NCBI GenBank assembly: GCA_002428325.1
Contig: DIVR01000056.1
Coordinates: 1 to 39,732 of the forward strand
Length of the DNA stretch: 39,732 nt
From: a bacterium UBP4_UBA6127
GTDB lineage: Bacteria > UBP4 > UBA4092
Direction: 5' to 3'
In this document: in pieces, positions 7,526-16,519 of the stretch
Numbering within the stretch: the first letter of the stretch is position 1
How the letters are laid out: each line of letters starts with the position of its first letter
Program-made: the position numbers and the translations under genes
The notes under the pieces: model-generated
What the model was told of the DNA's origin: nothing
Database searches by the model: none
The model's input: only the letters and a program-made list of their open reading frames with translations

Positions 7526-8926
7526 TTAACGGCTCATCAGACAAATACCTCCCCCGGGGGGAAGTGTGATGTTGAAGGAAGACATATCGGGAGTCATCTT
7601 TTTAAAGTGGATAGTCCCTTTCCGGGTAAAGAGGGTTTTGTATTGGGAAGATCCAGAATATATAATTCCTTTTCCCTTTTGAGGATTTTTCAAATCATCA
7701 TTCAGGATAATGAGAATTGTTTTTCCCGTTTCCGGGTCTTGAAAAGAGGCCGAAGTAAAAGGAGCTTCCACTTGGATTTGAGTAGATATCTTTTTCATTG
7801 AGGCTAATTCCCTCTGCCATGGGGATGCTTTTCGATATAATTCTCCCAGCCTTTTCATTGTTTCAGTTTCTTTCCCATGAATCGATAAAAGTCCTGTCCC
7901 TTCCCGGGAAACAGCTTCTTCTGAGAGGATGGGCCAGCCTGGTTGGATAAAATGAGAAGAGACAGGCGAATCATCCCCCGGGGACTGACTGGAATCTCTG
8001 TTATTTGGGACCGGCAGGAGACTGAAATAGATGACTCCTTTCATTCCAGCTCTCAATGATTCCCAAAACTGCCATTCAATCTCATCAGGATGGGGCATTC
8101 TCCACTGCAGGAAGGCTCCCTTTTCATAGACTACATTCCCTTTTTTATCATAATGCCAGGGTCCATAAGTTTCCTCAAATCCCTGAGGCATTATCCAGGG
8201 GATTCTTTGTTGGGAATCAGCCCTGTTTTTCAATTCTCCCAGCCAATGCCGGTAATATCGAATGGAGGTATCCATGGAATTGGGTCCATGGGGATTCCCT
8301 TCCCCAAAAAAAGGATAGACATCCAAGGTCAGGACCGGCAGTTGTGTCTGGTATCCCATGGCATCCAGATTTCTTCGAGGAGTTACCGTCAGACTGAATC
8401 GGAAGGGGTCTTTATTTGCCAGGGATTTCCGGAGGGATTCCATATAACCCATTTCAGCTGCTTCAGGCTCATCGGCCAATACATAACCCCTTAATGAAGG
8501 CAGATTCCCCAGGGTTGCATAGATTTGTTCAGCCACCTTTTCAGGGGATTCCTGATACTTATTATTCCTCCATTGGCAGGCTGCTTCCGGAAGGGCCAGG
8601 ACTGATAATTGGCATTTCTCCGCTAATCGGCAGAATTGAATCAAATCATCATCCGGGATATTCACCACCCAGAGAGTATTGACTCCCTGTCTTCGGGCAA
8701 GACCTTTCATCAGGGACTGGGTCAGGGTCCATTTATCCTGCTGGGAATTTTTAGCGATCCATCTAGTTCTTTCCCATGACCAGTAAACACCCAAGGGGTA
8801 AGCGGGGGATTGGATAATCTCTTTGCCAGAGGCTGAACTGTTATTGGCATTTTCAACCAGGCACCACGAATGCCCTGTCAAAAGGACCGTTCCCAGGACC
8901 AGCAGAGTTAGGAGAACTTTTCTCAT
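7526..8926 (-). CDS. Secreted TIM-barrel-like protein, putative glycoside hydrolase
   Basis: 466 residues with a signal peptide (RKVLLTLLVLGTVLLTG, cleavage near residue 22). From about residue 43 (YPLGVYWSWERTRW) to about 330 the alternation of strands and helices suggests a TIM barrel: GVNTLWVVNI (81-90), LSVLALPE, LRGYVLADEPEAAE with D152-E155 at a strand end, LTLDVYPFF near 205, and GMKGVIYFSLLP near 300. Acidic residues at strand ends are what glycoside hydrolases use, but I cannot assign a GH family. The last ~80 residues look like a beta-sandwich with TILIILNDD. The start codon overlaps the stop of the upstream thioesterase gene by one base (TAATG), so translation is probably coupled. 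Confidence 0.6.
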   Translation of the reverse strand: MRKVLLTLLVLGTVLLTGHSWCLVENANNSSASGKEIIQSPAYPLGVYWSWERTRWIAKNSQQDKWTLTQSLMKGLARRQGVNTLWVVNIPDDDLIQFCRLAEKCQLSVLALPEAACQWRNNKYQESPEKVAEQIYATLGNLPSLRGYVLADEPEAAEMGYMESLRKSLANKDPFRFSLTVTPRRNLDAMGYQTQLPVLTLDVYPFFGEGNPHGPNSMDTSIRYYRHWLGELKNRADSQQRIPWIMPQGFEETYGPWHYDKKGNVVYEKGAFLQWRMPHPDEIEWQFWESLRAGMKGVIYFSLLPVPNNRDSSQSPGDDSPVSSHFIQPGWPILSEEAVSREGTGLLSIHGKETETMKRLGELYRKASPWQRELASMKKISTQIQVEAPFTSASFQDPETGKTILIILNDDLKNPQKGKGIIYSGSSQYKTLFTRKGTIHFKKMTPDMSSFNITLPPGGGICLMSR

Positions 8927-9348
8927 TACAGCTCAGGAGGGAAAGAATCCTTTTTGATATAGACCATTCCCTGGAATGTGGCTATCAGCTCATCCTGGGA
9001 ATTTTTGATATCGACCAGGTAGGTTCCCAGTTTATGGTTCCGGCTGATTTCTCTGGCTTCGGCTGTCAATACATCCCCTTTTCGGGCTGCCTTGAAATGG
9101 GACATAGTGGTGCTGATTCCCACAGCGGCATTCCCATGGGAATTGCTGGCGGCGGCAAATGCCAAGTCTGCCAGAGTGAATACAGCTCCGCCCTGAATGA
9201 TATCCAATCCATTCAGGTGCCTGTTTTCCACTGTTAACCGGGTGATAGCCCTGCCTTCTTCAACTTCAATGAGTTTGATTCCATTAAGGCTGCAAAATCG
9301 GTCATTTTCGCTGAAATGCTTTTTGATTGACTCCATATCTGGCATCAT
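8926..9348 (-). CDS. PaaI-family hotdog-fold thioesterase
   Basis: 140 residues, the normal single-hotdog length. The active region HLNGLDIIQGGAVFTLADLA (44-63) matches the PaaI/4HBT pattern H-x-N-x-x-G..HGG....LAD, except that the usual HGG is QGG here (Q52). The later half has GVGISTTMSHFKAA-like acyl-CoA contact strands and the LVDIKNSQDELIATFQG end typical of the family. It would hydrolyse aryl- or acyl-CoA thioesters, often to rescue trapped CoA. AAGGAG lies 8 nt before the first of two ATG codons. It is followed directly (1-bp overlap) by the TIM-barrel gene, with which no shared pathway is evident. Confidence 0.9.
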   Translation of the reverse strand: MMPDMESIKKHFSENDRFCSLNGIKLIEVEEGRAITRLTVENRHLNGLDIIQGGAVFTLADLAFAAASNSHGNAAVGISTTMSHFKAARKGDVLTAEAREISRNHKLGTYLVDIKNSQDELIATFQGMVYIKKDSFPPEL

Positions 9349-9447
9349 GGTCTTTTTCTCCTTGGATATGATTGTTTACTTTGACACAATCCCCCTCTTC
9401 TTTCAAGGGGATTTAAACGGACCGGATTCGGAGTTGATTGGGAATTG

Positions 9448-9476
9448 GACCCAGGCTGATGGCTACAGCCTGGGTC
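9448..9476. other. 11-bp perfect-stem hairpin
   Basis: GACCCAGGCTG (9448-9458) and CAGCCTGGGTC (9466-9476) pair perfectly around a 7-nt loop. It lies in the 274-bp gap between the GrpB-family gene and the thioesterase gene (both minus strand). No T-tract follows on either strand, so it is not a standard intrinsic terminator; it may be an RNA processing/stabilising stem or a Rho-associated structure. Confidence 0.5.
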
Positions 9477-9622
9477 TGGCTCCCTTATGAAAAGGAAAGG
9501 ATAAACAATCCATATAAGGGTTTAACTGTAACTAAATCAGAAGTTTATTGATTTATCACCAGGGGAGATAGAGGGTGAATCCAGGCCCTGATGGGAGGGT
9601 AAATGGGATAAGATGAGTAAAT

Positions 9623-10129
9623 TCAGTCAGGTGTGATATTAAGAAGGATAGATTCGATAAAATCCGATTTGGCCTGGGTATAACCTTCCCTGTCATTTCT
9701 GAATTGAAGAGATAACTCTTTTTTAAGCTGTCCATATTTATCAGCCATCTCTGGATGAGTCCGAAGATAGTTTCTGAAAGAAATTTGCCGATGTAATTCC
9801 CGGTTATCTTTGTCACACACATATAAATGGTGGTCAGGCCATCCTGATGGAGAGATAAATGCTTCTCTTCCCTGGATGCCTAAGTCTCCCTGATGAACGT
9901 ATCCCAGGGTTGCCAGTAATTGGATGACTTCAGGAAGATTCCTGCGGGAATCGATCATGATATTCATATCGATAATAGGTTTGGCTGCCAGACCGGGAAC
10001 CGAGGTGCTGCCGACATGCTCTATTGCGAGGGCCAAATCTCCCAGAACGGGTATAATCTTTTCTTTGAGAAACAGGAATATTTCTGGCCAATGGGAATCA
10101 TGATCAACAATAATAACGGGCGCAGGCAT
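9623..10129 (-). CDS. GrpB-family (UPF0157) nucleotidyltransferase-fold protein
   Basis: 168 residues. The diagnostic motif IEHVGSTSVPGLAAKPIIDM (36-55) is the GrpB/UPF0157 signature, which has the nucleotidyltransferase GS fold with the acidic pair in IIDMNIMI. The middle HHLYVCDKDNRELHRQISFRNYLRTHPE is also family-typical. Some relatives are fused to dephospho-CoA kinase, but the biochemical role of stand-alone members is not settled. GAGGTGA lies about 8 nt before the ATG. It is divergent from the GDPD gene; the 134-bp gap between them should hold both promoters. Confidence 0.9.
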   Translation of the reverse strand: MPAPVIIVDHDSHWPEIFLFLKEKIIPVLGDLALAIEHVGSTSVPGLAAKPIIDMNIMIDSRRNLPEVIQLLATLGYVHQGDLGIQGREAFISPSGWPDHHLYVCDKDNRELHRQISFRNYLRTHPEMADKYGQLKKELSLQFRNDREGYTQAKSDFIESILLNITPD

Positions 10130-10263
10130 TAATCGTTCACCTCAAGAATCTAAAATTAAATTATGATTATACTATCTTAAGAAATCGAGGATTGTCTCTA
10201 AAAGGAATATGAGGATTCTTGAAATCATGAATAGGTCATCTATAAATGTGGTAAAGGGAGTTA

Positions 10264-11076
10264 ATGTATCGTATGCCAATCAATTATAAGAACCATAAAA
10301 TTTATTTTCAGGCTCATCGGGGAGGGATGGGAGAAGTCCCTGAACATACTCTGGAAACTTATGATTATAGCTGGAGGCTGGGGGGAATCCCTGAGACGGA
10401 TATCGGCTCCACCCGGGAAGGGGAGATTATCTGTCTGCATGATAATACCCTGTCGCGAACCACCAATGCCCCTGAACCGGTCCGGAACCGGGACATCTCT
10501 ACTTTATCCCTTGAGGAAATCAAAAAATGGGATGCTGGAATCTATTATGGAGAACAATATCAAGGCCAGAAAATTCCGACCCTGGCTGAGGTCCTTCATA
10601 TCCTGCAGCATAATCCCCTCTGGGAAATTTATATCGACCTGAAGACAGCTTACCTGGAACAATTAAATGAATTGATAAATCATTATCAAGTGGCAGGACA
10701 GGTCATCTTTTGCCATGATAAACAGGAAAATCTGGTTGAGTTCAGCCGGCTTAATTCACAGGTTCGCACGATGCTTTGGATAGGGGAGCATCCCCAGGAG
10801 ATTGAACGCAAATTTGAAATGGCCCGGAAATCCGGGTATGAGGGGTTAAGCCAGGTCCAATTCCATCTCTATCGAAAACATATTGAAGGCCCCATTGAAT
10901 ACCATATTGATGATGATTACCTTGAATATGTTTTGGAAGAAACCCATAAGGCTGGAATTGATTTTCAAGTCTTGCCCTATGCTTTTGACAGGGAGTCTCT
11001 CACCCATCTGCTGAAGTTGGGAATCTGCTGGTATGCGGTGGATGAACCCTATAGATTTGTGAAGCTGATTCGTTAA
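10264..11076 (+). CDS. Glycerophosphodiester phosphodiesterase-family protein
   Basis: 270 residues, a single GDPD TIM barrel. Catalytic and metal residues are visible: H18-R19 in FQAHRGG, E44 and D46 in GIPETDIGST, and H59 in CLHDNTLSRTT. Such enzymes split glycerophosphodiesters to glycerol-3-phosphate and an alcohol. There is no signal peptide, so it is probably cytoplasmic. The canonical E-N-T after HRG is changed to EHTLETY (E28 H29 T30), a common variant. AGGGAG lies just upstream of the ATG at 10264; a second in-frame ATG three codons later is possible. It stands alone, facing the MBL-fold gene. Confidence 0.9.
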   Translation: MYRMPINYKNHKIYFQAHRGGMGEVPEHTLETYDYSWRLGGIPETDIGSTREGEIICLHDNTLSRTTNAPEPVRNRDISTLSLEEIKKWDAGIYYGEQYQGQKIPTLAEVLHILQHNPLWEIYIDLKTAYLEQLNELINHYQVAGQVIFCHDKQENLVEFSRLNSQVRTMLWIGEHPQEIERKFEMARKSGYEGLSQVQFHLYRKHIEGPIEYHIDDDYLEYVLEETHKAGIDFQVLPYAFDRESLTHLLKLGICWYAVDEPYRFVKLIR

Positions 11077-11262
11077 AAGCTCTCTTCCTCAAAAGAGGAG
11101 GAGACTCAAAGACCCTAAAGACTGAAACCTTCTCTCCCTGTAAGGAGGGGAAAAGAGAGGCGGTAGGAACCAAATCCATCGTTTATTCAAAAAGAATAAA
11201 ACAAACGGTATTGATAATAAAAGAGTTATGTATTTTTGACAGCTGTCAAAACCCTTCATGGG
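11077..11262. other. Convergent gap with imperfect hairpins and a palindrome
   Basis: Between two convergent stops. Near 11081-11103 a CTCTTCCTC..GAGGAGGAG stem-loop and near 11132-11160 a CTCTCCCT..AGGAGGGG..AGAGAG stem are imperfect and lack clear T-tracts. They could serve as weak ends for the two transcripts. The palindrome at 11234 lies next to the minus-strand stop. No ORF is credible here. Confidence 0.45.
11234..11251. promoter_or_regulatory. Second exact copy of the 18-bp palindrome
   Basis: TTTTGACAGCTGTCAAAA, identical to the copy at 7392, sits 12 bp beyond the stop of the MBL-fold gene in a convergent gap. It is 3.8 kb from the first copy. Because no gene starts here, a classical operator role is not obvious. 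Confidence 0.55.
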
Positions 11263-11847
11263 TCATGGGAGACAAATCACCTCTCCATGGCCCGGGATGA
11301 TAATATCACAGGTGGCCAGGATGGTTTGCCTGCTTTCCAGGAGGGCTTCAGCATCAACTGTCTGAAGAGGGTCGGGAAGTCCCAAAAGGGTGTCCCGGTC
11401 AGGAGAAACTGTTTTTTTATCTTCCCACCAAAACAAATCTCCCGCCATACAGACTTTTTTTCCTGCTGATTCGAATATCAGGGAGGTATGTTCCAGGGTA
11501 TGTCCGGGGGTGGGGATGATCTGGATTGAAGTACCGGTAATAAATCCGCCATGGGGAACCATGCTGTCTCCATAAAAACGAAGATTTCCCTCATATACAG
11601 GCAGGGGAGGAAAGAGCCTCAGGTTCAATAAATGGTCCAGATGGGTATGGGTCAGGTAAATCATATCCACATCAGTTACCTTCAAGTTTACCTCGGCCAA
11701 AGCATCCAGAAGCCTGTTTTCATTACATCCAGGGTCTGCCAGGATATTATATCCCCCTTCCTGAATCAGGACTGTGGTGGGAGATGCCACAAATTCCCGG
11801 TATTGGAGTCGGGCATAGCCTTTCACTAATATCTGGTATTGAGCCAT
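11263..11847 (-). CDS. MBL-fold metallohydrolase, MBLAC1-like
   Basis: 194 residues. The zinc motif THTHLDHL (around residues 66-73) is the H-x-H-x-D-H of the metallo-beta-lactamase fold. Further ligands are PTPGHT near 112, AGDLFWWED near 135 and the C-terminal IIPGHGEV. The short length and the PTTVLIQEGGYNILADPGC opening resemble MBLAC1-type hydrolases rather than beta-lactamases or glyoxalase II. The substrate is unknown. GGAG lies 8 nt before the ATG at 11847. It is transcribed divergently from the large TPR/DUF3857 gene, with a ~180-bp AT-rich gap between them. Confidence 0.9.
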   Translation of the reverse strand: MAQYQILVKGYARLQYREFVASPTTVLIQEGGYNILADPGCNENRLLDALAEVNLKVTDVDMIYLTHTHLDHLLNLRLFPPLPVYEGNLRFYGDSMVPHGGFITGTSIQIIPTPGHTLEHTSLIFESAGKKVCMAGDLFWWEDKKTVSPDRDTLLGLPDPLQTVDAEALLESRQTILATCDIIIPGHGEVICLP

Positions 11848-12031
11848 TTCACTTTCTCCTTATAGCAATGAATTATAATCTAAAAAGGCTCATGAGGGCG
11901 TTTTTTCCGGGGGCAATTATTACCTTCTCTAAAAGGTTTCCCTGTATAGAATGAATTGTGATAGTTTAAAAAGGATATAAAACCCAACCATAACTAATAC
12001 AAGGGAATATAAAAAGGTGAGGCTGACTGAT

Positions 12032-15000
12032 ATGCAGAATCATTTCTACCATAAACATCTAATTGTTTTCATTATCTTATTAGGGACAATTTATTCTTTT
12101 GTGTATGGAGAGCCTCCTTCTGAGCTGGCTTCCAGTTATGCCATAACATCCTCATGGGATTATTATCTGACCCAATCCAATGCTAAATTAGGGAAATATG
12201 AGTTTGATAAAGCCCTGCAGGGAGATTCCAGAAATCCTCTCCAATGGTGGGGGCTGGCAGCCTGCCATCGAGCCTTGGGAAATTATGGAGATGCTTATCG
12301 GGCCTCCCTTCAGGCCCTGGACCGGGGCCGTTATACTCCTCAGGGAGAAATTTACCTTTCCAGGGCTTTTGAGCTTCAATCCTATGCCATCCAGTCAGGA
12401 GAACTGACAACTCTTTGTGAATCCATTATCCAGGACCCGGATGTTACTCCTTATTTTAAATCTTTTACCCAGTGGGTACAGTATCACCAATACCGAATGG
12501 GGGGGGATTGGGAAAGAGCTCAAAAACAACTGGGAACCCTTGGGTTTATGACTAATTTTCAAGTGGCCGGTCCCTTTGAAAATGAAGGGAAATCAGGGTT
12601 TGACGCAGTTTATCCCCCAGAGACAGAAATCAACCTGGATACTACCTATAAAGGGAAACTGGTGGATGTCTCCTGGATACATCCAGATTTAAGCCGTTAT
12701 CAGGGGGGAGCCATCAGTCTGGGAAGTCTGATAAGCCCTTCAGAAAATGCTACTGGTTATCTATTAACCTATGTTTATAGCTCCACCGGTCAATGGGCGG
12801 CCCTGAGATTGGGAGGCAGCGCCCTGAAAACTTGGGTGAATGAGGTTCAGGTCCTGGAGAATCCAGCTATTCGGCAGGGGAAATTCGACCAGGAACACTT
12901 GGCTGTTTACCTGGCCCAGGGCTGGAATAAAATCTTGATTAAATCAGGCATCTTAAAAGGGAATTGGGACCTTTTTGCCAGAATCACTGACCTGGATGGG
13001 AAACCTCTGGATGGAATCACCTCGTCTGTCAGTGGGGATGTTATTAAAAGTTACCAGTCTCCTCCGGGAATGAAAGAAAAATATGCTTCCAAACCCAAAG
13101 TAGAAATGGGGGCTCTCTATGCCCTGGAAAAAGTCTGCCATGATAATCCCAATTTAGCCCTGGCCTGGGCTGACCTTGCTTACCAATATACCATCCGATG
13201 TGTCCATGATGAAAATTCCCAGGAAAACCTGGTGGCTGTCGAATCTTCCCTGCAGTATTATCCCCGGTCTGCATACTTGGCAAAACTCTATGTTGATTGC
13301 CAGCCGGATATCAACCTTCGCCGGCAGATGCTGGAACCTATCTATGCCTGGGATTCGGGTGAATTGGAATGCCTGAACCGGCTGGCAGAACTGGATGCCC
13401 AGCAGGGTTTTTCTGAAAATGCCATGACCCGCCTCCAGATGCTTATTCGGAATAATCCTGCCTATGCCGCCGCCTGGTATAACCTGGGTTTGGAAAACCG
13501 GACCCGGGGCTGGCAGATAGAAGCCGCCCGCTGTTATGCCCAATTTACATCCAAGGCTCCCATGATGGCTGGGGGATATTTTCAATTAGCCAATCTTGCC
13601 GGGCTTAATCTTTCCAATACCGCTAAGCTGAAACTCCTGGAAAAATCCATGAAGCTTGACCGGACTTATTATCCTGCCTTGGACCAATGGATGAATTTAA
13701 AACAGCAGGCGGGAGATACCGCCGCTGTATATAGAGGATATGAAACCAAACGGCTGATTAATCCTTTTGATGTGAATGCCATCTGTTCCATGGCCCGGCT
13801 TTATCATGCCAGAAAAGAATTTAATGAGGCGCTTGATTTCTGCCGGAAAGGATTAAGCCTTTCTCCCCAGAATCCAGATTTGCTAAAGGAAAAAGGATTG
13901 ATTCTGGAAGAAACAGGCAACTCTAAAGAAGCCAGAACCGCCTGGATGCAATCCCTCAAATCAAGGCCCAATGATACTTGGCTGTCTGATTATATGGCTT
14001 ATCTTGCTCCTGACGAGGAAAAGTATTATCAACCCTATCGGTTGGCCTTTGAGCAAGCGACTTCATTGCAGCAGGAAAATTTGGATGTATCCCAGTCAAA
14101 TATCTTAAATATCCTGGACCAGTCGGTGGTCAGGGTGTTTGCCGATGGCAATTCCAGCCAATATCGGCATGAGGTGACCCGAATCCTGACGGATGACGGA
14201 GTCAAACAAATGTCCCAGTTGACTGTTCCCTATACCCCCTCAACCCAGAAACTGGAAATCCTGAAAAGCAGGGTAATTAAACCCGATGGGACAGTGATAG
14301 AAGCCTCTGATCTGGGTGATGTGAATCCTTCCAGTGTGGAATCCCGGCTATATTACGATTATTCTGTCAGGCGGCTTGCCCTCAAGGGCGTTGAAAAAGG
14401 AGCCTGGATAGATTTTGAATATCGGCTGGATGATGTACAGTCCAATATCTATGGAGAATATTTTGGGGATATGTTTGTCTTCGGGGGGTATGACCCCACC
14501 GCAAGGGCTGAATATGTTCTGCTGACTCCTTCAAAACGGAAATTCAACTATTACCAGGAAAAGATTCCCGGGACTCCTCAAATAAAACTTTCTGAAGATG
14601 GACAGACACGAATCTACACCTGGCGTCTGGAGAATATGCCCTACACTGAACGGGAACCTATGATGCCTTCCTACTCAGAGATTCTTCCTTATCTGAAAAT
14701 CTCTACCTTCGATACCTGGGACCAGATGTCCCGATGGTATTGGCAGCTTATCCAGGACCAGTTTGAAGCTCCCGCTGATTTAAAAGAAATGGTGCAGCAA
14801 CTGACCCGGGATAAGAAAACTCAATTGGAAAAAGTAAGGGCTTTATATAATTTTACAGTAACCGATGTCCGATATTTGGGGCTGGAATTCGGTATTGGCG
14901 GGTATAAACCCCATAAGGCAATGGATATATTCAGGGCTCGGTATGGGGATTGTAAAGATAAAGCCACACTCCTGATTACCATGCTGAAAGAAATTGGGAT

Positions 15001-15883
15001 CCCAGCCGATATTGTCCTTATCAGAACAAGGGATTTAGGGAAGATCGACAGGACTCTCCCCAGCCTGGGACTATTTAACCATGCCATTTGCCATATTCCC
15101 GAAGTGGAGGGAAAAGAACTCTGGCTGGATGGAACCGCTATGTACACGTCATTAGATGAGTATCCTCCCTCAGACCAGGGATGTGAAGTGTTTTGCGTGA
15201 ATTCAACCAGGGGTGTCTTTAAAACAACCACCACTTTCCAGGCCTCCCAGTCGGTGGCAAGGTATGAAACAGAGATTAACCTGAATCCGGATGGAAGCGC
15301 TGCCGGAACCCGGTTGACCCAATTAAAAGGGACATTTGCTCCCGGGATGCGGTATTTCTTCTCCAATACCGCGAAAATCCAGCAGGATGTGGAACGCCAG
15401 TTTAATGCTATCTTGCCGGGAACCAGGGTGGAGAATATAAAACACTCGGATTTTACTGACTTGGATATCCCCTCCCAGTTATCTTTTGATTTCAATGTCC
15501 CTCCCATGTCAATGAAAAATGGTGAACGGATCCAGGTGTTTGGGAATCTGTTTCCCTTGGGGCTCAGCTCTGGATATGCCCGCCGTTCTGACCGGCAGCA
15601 CCCGATTAAGTTTACCTTCCCCTGGACTCGGCAGATTATTACCCGATACCAGCTCCCGGCGGGATACCAGGTGGAAGCACTTCCCCAGTCCCTGGAAAAA
15701 GAATATCCTTTCGGGAAATTCTCCATCCAGTATCGCCAGGAAAATAACAGTGTTTATTTTAATGAAGAATTACAGCTGAAAGAATGGGAATTGTCCCCTG
15801 CCGATTATGCGGAATTCAGAAACTGGTGCAGCCTGGTGGATAGAAAAGAAGAAGAAAAAATTATCCTGAAACCAAAAAAGTAA
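12032..15883 (+). CDS. Large exported TPR - beta-sandwich - TPR - DUF3857 - transglutaminase protein
   Basis: 1,283 residues from the ATG at 12032, preferred because AGGTGAGG lies 9 nt upstream; a GTG at 12017 inside that site is the alternative. Residues 9-26 form a signal peptide or anchor. TPR-like helices span about 40-165. A beta-sandwich region (FQVAGPFENE, ALRLGGSALKTWVN, YLAQGWNKILIKSG; about 175-335) resembles the sugar/PA14-type modules of planctomycetal proteins. More TPRs follow to about 665. The DUF3857 domain starts near 690 (SVVRVFADGNSSQYRHEV). The transglutaminase-like core has the triad C974 (YGDCKDKA), H1017 (LFNHAICH) and D1033 (LWLDGTAM). The last ~150 residues are a DUF3858-like sandwich. 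The intact triad suggests a peptidase or transamidase acting in the periplasm. The substrate is unknown. Confidence 0.9.
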   Translation: MQNHFYHKHLIVFIILLGTIYSFVYGEPPSELASSYAITSSWDYYLTQSNAKLGKYEFDKALQGDSRNPLQWWGLAACHRALGNYGDAYRASLQALDRGRYTPQGEIYLSRAFELQSYAIQSGELTTLCESIIQDPDVTPYFKSFTQWVQYHQYRMGGDWERAQKQLGTLGFMTNFQVAGPFENEGKSGFDAVYPPETEINLDTTYKGKLVDVSWIHPDLSRYQGGAISLGSLISPSENATGYLLTYVYSSTGQWAALRLGGSALKTWVNEVQVLENPAIRQGKFDQEHLAVYLAQGWNKILIKSGILKGNWDLFARITDLDGKPLDGITSSVSGDVIKSYQSPPGMKEKYASKPKVEMGALYALEKVCHDNPNLALAWADLAYQYTIRCVHDENSQENLVAVESSLQYYPRSAYLAKLYVDCQPDINLRRQMLEPIYAWDSGELECLNRLAELDAQQGFSENAMTRLQMLIRNNPAYAAAWYNLGLENRTRGWQIEAARCYAQFTSKAPMMAGGYFQLANLAGLNLSNTAKLKLLEKSMKLDRTYYPALDQWMNLKQQAGDTAAVYRGYETKRLINPFDVNAICSMARLYHARKEFNEALDFCRKGLSLSPQNPDLLKEKGLILEETGNSKEARTAWMQSLKSRPNDTWLSDYMAYLAPDEEKYYQPYRLAFEQATSLQQENLDVSQSNILNILDQSVVRVFADGNSSQYRHEVTRILTDDGVKQMSQLTVPYTPSTQKLEILKSRVIKPDGTVIEASDLGDVNPSSVESRLYYDYSVRRLALKGVEKGAWIDFEYRLDDVQSNIYGEYFGDMFVFGGYDPTARAEYVLLTPSKRKFNYYQEKIPGTPQIKLSEDGQTRIYTWRLENMPYTEREPMMPSYSEILPYLKISTFDTWDQMSRWYWQLIQDQFEAPADLKEMVQQLTRDKKTQLEKVRALYNFTVTDVRYLGLEFGIGGYKPHKAMDIFRARYGDCKDKATLLITMLKEIGIPADIVLIRTRDLGKIDRTLPSLGLFNHAICHIPEVEGKELWLDGTAMYTSLDEYPPSDQGCEVFCVNSTRGVFKTTTTFQASQSVARYETEINLNPDGSAAGTRLTQLKGTFAPGMRYFFSNTAKIQQDVERQFNAILPGTRVENIKHSDFTDLDIPSQLSFDFNVPPMSMKNGERIQVFGNLFPLGLSSGYARRSDRQHPIKFTFPWTRQIITRYQLPAGYQVEALPQSLEKEYPFGKFSIQYRQENNSVYFNEELQLKEWELSPADYAEFRNWCSLVDRKEEEKIILKPKK

Positions 15884-15995
15884 GTTATCCCGGAAAATGT
15901 AATGAGAGTCGGTATCAATGAAGCTCTTTTTAAAACAGGGATTGTTTTTTCTTTGCTGAATCCCGGAAGCGGGAAGGATATCAGGTTAAGCCGGC

Positions 15996-16337
15996 TCAGG
16001 GTTTGGCTTGTTCTTCAGGGACATATATGACTTCGCCGGGACGGGCATATTTATGCTGTTCCCGGGCCAGTTTTTCAATGGTATCAGGGTTGCCGGATAC
16101 TAATTTGCTTTTTTCAGATTCCAACAGGCCTATTTCTTTATTGGCGGTATTCATCTGCTGCTGGAGAGAGGCTTTTCGTTCATTCAGAGACCGGAGTTCC
16201 AGTAATTGTTTGAAAATAAGGACCATGGGCAGAGAAAGGATCAACAATAAAATCGTCCATCCTCTTCGGTCCAATTTGAACCCCAGATTTAGTTTCCTTT
16301 TAGTTTTCTGGCTGAAAAAATGTTTTTTCCGTTTCAT
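15996..16337 (-). CDS. Septum formation initiator family protein (DivIC/FtsB-like)
   Basis: 113 residues. A basic cytoplasmic tail (KRKKHFFSQKTKRK) leads into one transmembrane helix at about 26-44 (GWTILLLILSLPMVLIFKQ), then a periplasmic coiled coil to about 80 (LNERKASLQQQMNTANKEI, LLESEKSKL). The end KLAREQHKYARPGEVIYVPE is the conserved tail of the DivIC/FtsB family, which bridges FtsL and FtsQ in the divisome. The architecture fits in every respect; the choice between the names FtsB and DivIC is arbitrary outside model species. It lies 182 bp downstream of nrfH on the same strand and is probably a separate transcript. Confidence 0.88.
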   Translation of the reverse strand: MKRKKHFFSQKTKRKLNLGFKLDRRGWTILLLILSLPMVLIFKQLLELRSLNERKASLQQQMNTANKEIGLLESEKSKLVSGNPDTIEKLAREQHKYARPGEVIYVPEEQAKP

Positions 16338-16519
16338 GAGTAACCCCAGATATTTTTACATTCTGCCTTCCCCAAGTCAAGGGAGAATATTAATATCGAA
16401 TCGGAGTCAGTTGGGAATCCTTTCTTATTAACATGATGGAACAGGTTCCCCGGTTATAAAGGTATCCTTTTTTTCCGGTGAGAATGAATAAAACCACCTG
16501 TTGAAGATGAGAGGCTCTT

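Noticed and set aside
11236..11469. 77-codon plus-strand ORF starting with a TTG inside the palindrome
   Set aside because: It lies antisense to the conserved MBL-fold gene, has no ribosome site and shows no family features.
14821..15726. 301-codon antisense ORF inside the large DUF3857 gene
   Set aside because: The plus-strand frame carries the transglutaminase triad and continuous domains; the antisense translation has no recognisable domain.
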